Source of the DNA: Treponema sp.
GTDB lineage: Bacteria > Spirochaetota > Spirochaetia > Treponematales > Treponemataceae
Length of the DNA stretch: 9,410 nucleotides
NCBI GenBank assembly: GCA_016290335.1
Contig: JAEETM010000108.1
Location: 1-9,410, forward strand
Reading direction: 5' to 3'
The position numbers and the translations under genes are program-made. Below, piece by piece: positions 5,955-9,410 of the stretch; the first letter of the stretch is position 1, and each line of letters starts with the position of its first letter. The notes under the pieces are model-generated. The model made no database searches. It had not been told where the DNA came from and was given only the letters and a program-made list of their open reading frames with translations.

Positions 5955-7994
5955 TTAAACTAAAACTTCAAGGTCATCATCAATATCTTCTACAATCTCA
6001 AGCTCACGTAAGTATTCATTCTTGTTTTCACGCACTGTCTTGTAGCGTTCAATATCAGTCTTCATAAGCTTAAGGTAATCATCCTTTGGAATTGCCTTAC
6101 CGAAATAAAAGCCCTGCAGGTATTCGCAGCCAAGAGATGTAAGCCATTTTACCTGCTCTTCGGTTTCAACACCTTCTGCAAGTACAGTCATTCCAAGCTT
6201 ATTTATCATGGCAATTGTAGAAGCAAGTGCAATGTTTGATTTAGCATTATTAAATGCCGACCATACAATATTTTTATCAATTTTTACCATCTTAAACGGC
6301 AAAGTAAGCAGGTAGCCCATATTTGAATAGCCTGAACCATAATCATCAAGAGAAAGCTCAATTCCTTCTTCTGCAAGGCGCCTCATGTTCTGAAGCAGAA
6401 TCTTTGGAGTATGGGCTGCAGCCGTTTCTGTTATTTCAAGGTTGATGACAGAAGCCGGTACGTTATGAATCGTCCTAATTGTAAGGATATTATCAGCCAG
6501 AATCTCCTGCATACACTGAGCAACAGAAAGATTTATATCAATTTTTCGTATACCGTATTCATTCAAATCAATGCTGGACAAGGTAGAACATACTGAATCA
6601 AATACAAACTGCCCTATTCTTAGGATATCACCCGTTTTTTCTGCAATAGGAATAAACTCTTCCGGCGAAACAAAATTACCGTCTTCATCCTTCATACGAA
6701 TCAAAGCTTCGGCACCAATCAGGCGCTCTTCTTTTGTAGAATAAATCGGCTGATAGTAAACGGCAAATCGCTTTTCTGCCAGCGCATTCCTGAGCAGATG
6801 AGAAATATATGTTGTTCTTTTTTTATATTCTGTATCAATATCACGGGCATAAATAGTTGACTGCTTGTAACGTGCATCTTCAGAAACCAACTCAATAAGA
6901 TCAATAATATCATCAGGATTTTTAACATCACGCGGACATTCAATAATACAGATTCGTGAATAAAGCTTTAATTCAAGGGTTTCGTGTACCCAGTTTTCGT
7001 GGAATCGGGCACGCAGTTCAAACTTAATCTTATCAATATCCCTTGATGAATAATTACGGAAAACAAGACAGAACTTACCCTGCGGTATGTAGTAATAATA
7101 GGCAGAAGGAAATGTCTTTTTCAAAAAGTCAGCAACATCAGAAAGGAACTTTGTCATCTGATTAACACCAAATGTATTTGAAATAAAAGTGATATCATCA
7201 AGAATAACGCTTATACATAAAAAATTAATGCCATAACTGAAGTCGCGGGCAGCCATTTTTATAAGGGCTTCTTCATTATATAAATCTGTTGAACGGTCTA
7301 TATATTCTTCCGGCGTCTGGATTATGGAAGAAAGCATGATAGCTGCAAGCGAAAGTCCAAAGCACTGGAGTAATAATCTTGGGAAAATCATCTGGATTAC
7401 AAGTGCAATCAGAGTAATGATTATGTAGGATAATACAAAGAGCCGTTTTCTTGTTGCAAGCTTGTGTCTGTATTTGTAAACAGAATAAACAGACATAAAG
7501 GTATAATAGACAAAGCTCACATACAATAAATAGAACCAGAATCCTCCCCTGTGATAAAGGCCGGCTTCATCAATATAGAACACCAGATTAAAATCAAAAA
7601 ATACTTTTACAAGCGGTGAAAGAATAATGATTATAATACAGATTACATAGGGAATAATGAGCTTAAGCGTAAAAATCTTTTTCCGTCGTGAAGAAAGCTG
7701 TTCAAAATAATCTATCATTGAAAGGCAATAAACGGCATAAACTATTGGCAGCGTATTCGTTGTAAGATATGCACAAAGGTTTATAAACCAGATAGTCCAT
7801 TTTGGGAAGATTACATAATAATCAAGCATTATTGCCGATGTAATGTCAAAAATTGTATTTATTAACGCTACAAACAGAAAAATAATGAATGTCTTATTCT
7901 GAAGTAAAGGCAGATTTTTCCGCTGATAATGAAACCAGATTACAATTGCGTAAATAAACAGAGCGGCTATATCAAAATAAATTATGTAATTCAA
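5955..7994 (-). CDS. Membrane GGDEF-EAL protein, probable c-di-GMP phosphodiesterase
   Basis: The 679-residue product has three parts. Residues 1-225 hold about seven membrane helices (roughly 4-21, 35-58, 64-80, 82-96, 108-133, 151-175, 185-222) and look like an integral sensor. Residues 226-390 follow the GGDEF fold, but the active-site loop reads QGKFC (305-309) instead of GGDEF, so cyclase activity is unlikely. Residues 395-645 form an EAL domain with EALIR (429-433), INLS (487-490), LEITET (519-524), LDDYGSGYSN (549-558), KID (571-573), AEGVE (606-610) and QGF (627-629). The metal-binding and catalytic Glu, Asn, Glu, Asp-Asp, Lys, Glu and Gln are thus all present. It should cleave c-di-GMP to pGpG at the inner membrane, in response to a signal read by the membrane part. 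In spirochaetes such enzymes usually affect motility and attachment. An acidic tail follows (664-679). Translation starts at TTG, with AGGA (8005-8002) 7 nt upstream. It is a lone gene, divergent from the TIGR03546 operon. Confidence 0.92.
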   Translation of the reverse strand: MNYIIYFDIAALFIYAIVIWFHYQRKNLPLLQNKTFIIFLFVALINTIFDITSAIMLDYYVIFPKWTIWFINLCAYLTTNTLPIVYAVYCLSMIDYFEQLSSRRKKIFTLKLIIPYVICIIIIILSPLVKVFFDFNLVFYIDEAGLYHRGGFWFYLLYVSFVYYTFMSVYSVYKYRHKLATRKRLFVLSYIIITLIALVIQMIFPRLLLQCFGLSLAAIMLSSIIQTPEEYIDRSTDLYNEEALIKMAARDFSYGINFLCISVILDDITFISNTFGVNQMTKFLSDVADFLKKTFPSAYYYYIPQGKFCLVFRNYSSRDIDKIKFELRARFHENWVHETLELKLYSRICIIECPRDVKNPDDIIDLIELVSEDARYKQSTIYARDIDTEYKKRTTYISHLLRNALAEKRFAVYYQPIYSTKEERLIGAEALIRMKDEDGNFVSPEEFIPIAEKTGDILRIGQFVFDSVCSTLSSIDLNEYGIRKIDINLSVAQCMQEILADNILTIRTIHNVPASVINLEITETAAAHTPKILLQNMRRLAEEGIELSLDDYGSGYSNMGYLLTLPFKMVKIDKNIVWSAFNNAKSNIALASTIAMINKLGMTVLAEGVETEEQVKWLTSLGCEYLQGFYFGKAIPKDDYLKLMKTDIERYKTVRENKNEYLRELEIVEDIDDDLEVLV

Positions 7995-8000
7995 AACAAA

Positions 8001-8006
8001 ATCCTA
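8001..8006 (-). promoter_or_regulatory. Ribosome-binding site that supports a TTG start
   Basis: On the minus strand TAGGAT (8006-8001) puts AGGA 7 nt before the TTG at 7994. The first membrane helix begins right after this codon, so the TTG start is preferred to an internal ATG. Confidence 0.65.
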
Positions 8007-8032
8007 TAAAAAGCTAGATAACTATATAGAAA

Positions 8033-8061
8033 ACTTTAACGCACGTATGAGTAAAAGTCAA
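8033..8061 (-). promoter_or_regulatory. Candidate promoter of the GGDEF-EAL gene
   Basis: On the minus strand TTGACT (8061-8056), 17 nt, TAAAGT (8038-8033). The -35 is good and the -10 matches consensus at four of six positions. Predicted start is near 8026, giving a leader of about 30 nt. A CTAGATAACTAT sequence (8014-8025) lies at the start of that leader. Confidence 0.45.
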
Positions 8062-8065
8062 ATTA

Positions 8066-8103
8066 AAACACAAAAATTAAATGTGTAGTTGAATTTTGTG
8101 TTT
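8066..8103. repeat. Inverted repeat between the EAL gene and the TIGR03546 operon
   Basis: AAACACAAAA (8066-8075) is the exact reverse complement of TTTTGTGTTT (8094-8103). With A8076 bulged, two more pairs form (8077-8078 with 8092-8093), leaving a 13-nt loop. The right arm overlaps the -35 and spacer of the TIGR03546 promoter. The left arm lies just upstream of the EAL gene's candidate -35. It could be a shared operator; AT-rich sequence makes chance more likely than for the mrp-putP palindrome. Confidence 0.5.
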
Positions 8104-8117
8104 GTGTATCTTAAAAT
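8089..8117 (+). promoter_or_regulatory. Promoter of the TIGR03546/TIGR03545 operon
   Basis: TTGAAT (8089-8094), 17-nt spacer, TAAAAT (8112-8117). Predicted start near 8124, so the leader is only about 14 nt, just enough for the AGGAG (8127-8131) ribosome-binding site 6 nt before the ATG. Confidence 0.6.
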
Positions 8118-8137
8118 AGAATCATCAGGAGTTTATT

Positions 8138-8641
8138 ATGTTAAAGTTTATTGTAAGATTTCTTAAAGCGATTAACAGTAATTCGCATCCTGGAGAAATT
8201 GCTCATGCGGTTTGTCTTGGAATGATTCTTGGGTTCTTACCAAAAAACAATGCACTTTGGTATGTTCTTACAGTTTTCTTCCTGTTTATGAGGATAAATA
8301 AAGGTGCATTTGCCATTTTCACCTTTTTATTCTCCCTGCTAGCTCCTGCCCTCGATTCACTTTTCGACACAATCGGCTGGTGGTTCCTTACACAGGAAAA
8401 GCTTACACCGCTATTCATAAAGCTTCTGGATATTCCGTTTGTAGGTTTTACAAAGTTCAACAATACAATCGTAAGCGGTTCACTTTTATTCTCTCTTGCC
8501 TGCTATATTCCACTCTATTTTATAAGCAGACTGGTTATAAAGCTCTGGAGAACAAAGCTTTCTCCTATTGTAAGAAAAACAAAGGTAATCGTATTCCTTT
8601 CTAAGCTTCCGCTAGTTCAGAAAATTGGAGCAATGGTATGA
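8138..8641 (+). CDS. TIGR03546-family (DUF2062-like) small membrane protein
   Basis: The 167-residue protein starts with an amphipathic segment. It is followed by HPGEIAHAVCLGMILGFLP (17-35), the pattern I associate with TIGR03546 and the wider DUF2062 group: Pro and Glu before a Gly-rich helix ending in LP. Membrane helices lie at roughly 22-50, 56-80 and 111-135. The tail (136-167) is basic and probably cytoplasmic. The molecular function of the family is not known. It is recurrently found directly before a TIGR03545 gene, exactly as here, where the stop overlaps the next start codon in ATGA. That argues for coupled translation and a shared complex in the inner membrane. The start is set by AGGAG at 6 nt. 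Family assignment is from the sequence pattern and gene order; the role is unknown. Confidence 0.82.
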   Translation: MLKFIVRFLKAINSNSHPGEIAHAVCLGMILGFLPKNNALWYVLTVFFLFMRINKGAFAIFTFLFSLLAPALDSLFDTIGWWFLTQEKLTPLFIKLLDIPFVGFTKFNNTIVSGSLLFSLACYIPLYFISRLVIKLWRTKLSPIVRKTKVIVFLSKLPLVQKIGAMV

Positions 8642-9410
8642 AAAAAGAAGATAAGAAAAACAACAATAAAACCTCAGAAAATCAGGAAATTACAAACGAA
8701 AAGCAGGAAATTGCTGAAAAAGAAGAAAAAGCTCCTGCAGAAAAAAAACGCAAGACAGTCAGCCTGAAAAAAGAAGAAAAAACTGTTCCTGCAAAAAAGC
8801 TGCCTGGAATGTTCAAAAAAACATATACAGAAAAAAAGCTTGAAAAGAAAATCTATAAAAATGTCTATATTGCAGACGACAAAAAATATATTAAAACGCT
8901 CTTCAAGGAAAGCGGCAAAAACAAAAAGGATCTGCCTGTATATTCAATTCCAAAGGATTTAATGTTCACAAAAAAACAGGCTGCACATCTAAAAACTATT
9001 GCAAAGGAAATTAAAAGCCAGAAAGGAAGAATCCGCTGGATACCTTTAATTGCAACCGTTGCATTTATTGCTGCCGTAATAACTACTCTTTCGCTTACAA
9101 AAAACATAATTGCAAGAAAAGCAATTAAATCTACCTGCGAAACTATTTTCGAAGCAAAATGCGATATTGGCAGCGTAAACGTAAGCTTTATCAATTCTTT
9201 TTTTAAGCTTCACGGACTTGAAATTGCAAACAAAAATGAGCCGATGAAAAACCTTGTTCAAATCGATTCAATCATTTTTGATTTTGACATGCTCCAGCTT
9301 TTAAAAGCACGCTTTGTAGCAAACGAGCTTTCAATAAATGGTGTAGAAACAAATACCGACCGTAAAACTTCCGGAGATATTTCTTCACAGCTGAAAGCAA
9401 AAATCGAAAG
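8638..9410 (+). CDS. TIGR03545-family AsmA-like membrane protein (3' end outside window)
   Basis: The ATG at 8638 overlaps the TGA of the preceding gene and has GGAG (8627-8630) 7 nt upstream. The frame is open to the window end, giving 257 residues of a longer protein. Residues 1-75 are extremely Lys/Glu-rich and low in complexity. Residues 76-133 look like a folded basic segment ending in KGRIRW. One membrane helix spans about 134-153, so the first 133 residues should be cytoplasmic and the rest periplasmic. After the helix, the run from GSVNVSFINSFFKLHGLEIAN (about 178-198) through the MKNLVQIDSIIFDFDMLQLL stretch to NELSINGVETNTDR resembles TIGR03545 and the start of AsmA/DUF748-type proteins, a group tied to lipid transport between membranes. 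A lipid-transfer role with the TIGR03546 partner is inference. The stop codon is not seen. The A-rich start, including a run of eight A (8741-8748), is prone to sequencing indels, but the frame here is intact. Confidence 0.8.
   Translation, partial: MKKEDKKNNNKTSENQEITNEKQEIAEKEEKAPAEKKRKTVSLKKEEKTVPAKKLPGMFKKTYTEKKLEKKIYKNVYIADDKKYIKTLFKESGKNKKDLPVYSIPKDLMFTKKQAAHLKTIAKEIKSQKGRIRWIPLIATVAFIAAVITTLSLTKNIIARKAIKSTCETIFEAKCDIGSVNVSFINSFFKLHGLEIANKNEPMKNLVQIDSIIFDFDMLQLLKARFVANELSINGVETNTDRKTSGDISSQLKAKIE

Noticed and set aside
8741..8748. Run of eight A as a programmed frameshift site
   Set aside because: The zero frame continues unbroken into conserved sequence, and no downstream stimulatory structure or alternative product is evident.
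8865..9261. Minus-strand open frames opposite the TIGR03545 gene
   Set aside because: The plus-strand frame is continuous, begins with a coupled ATGA start and encodes a sensible membrane protein. The antisense frames are hydrophobic mirror images of Lys/Glu-rich codons.
1..9410. CRISPR array, tRNA, rRNA, insertion sequence or phage genes
   Set aside because: No regularly spaced repeats, cloverleaf-like segments, transposase or phage protein motifs were seen on either strand.

Overview
The window looks like chromosomal DNA of a Treponema-type spirochaete, probably a gut or rumen species. Three things point there: moderate to low G+C; a TIGR03546/TIGR03545 membrane-protein pair, which I know from treponemes among other bacteria; and a short-spaced spirochaete-type lipoprotein signal. 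The species call is inference; no rRNA or tRNA gene is present to settle it. I see no insertion sequence, prophage, CRISPR array, tRNA or rRNA gene, and most of the DNA is coding.

Left part (1-4054), all on the minus strand. In transcription order: an Mrp/Nbp35-family Fe-S cluster carrier ATPase (3224-4054), a Trp-repressor-like regulator (2847-3176), a cytoplasmic family GH95 alpha-L-fucosidase/alpha-L-galactosidase (457-2826), and a secreted lipoprotein with a possible carbohydrate-binding domain whose 3' end lies outside the window (1-355). The regulator has its own promoter, placed so close to the ATG that its mRNA should be leaderless. The glycosidase follows 20 nt later without a visible Shine-Dalgarno sequence, so the two are probably co-transcribed. 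The lipoprotein has a separate promoter with perfect -35 and -10 hexamers.

Middle (4055-5954). The mrp gene and a sodium/proline symporter gene (putP, plus strand) diverge from a 193-bp intergenic region. It holds a perfect 11-bp inverted repeat upstream of a clear putP promoter. After putP come two hairpins and then a strong bidirectional terminator, shared with the convergent gene on the right.

Right part (5955-9410). A minus-strand gene encodes a membrane protein with a degenerate GGDEF domain and an apparently intact EAL domain, so probably a c-di-GMP phosphodiesterase; it starts at TTG. It diverges from a two-gene plus-strand operon: a small TIGR03546 (DUF2062-like) membrane protein, then, with an ATGA overlap, a TIGR03545 AsmA-like protein cut by the window edge. 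The latter carries a Lys/Glu-rich cytoplasmic extension of about 130 residues before its single membrane helix. The divergent region again holds an inverted repeat overlapping the promoter.

The genes do not form one pathway. They look like a row of independently promoted housekeeping, transport and signalling genes. The parts least explained by known families are the regulator-glycosidase pair, the intergenic palindromes, the structured putP 3' UTR and the TIGR03546/03545 operon.
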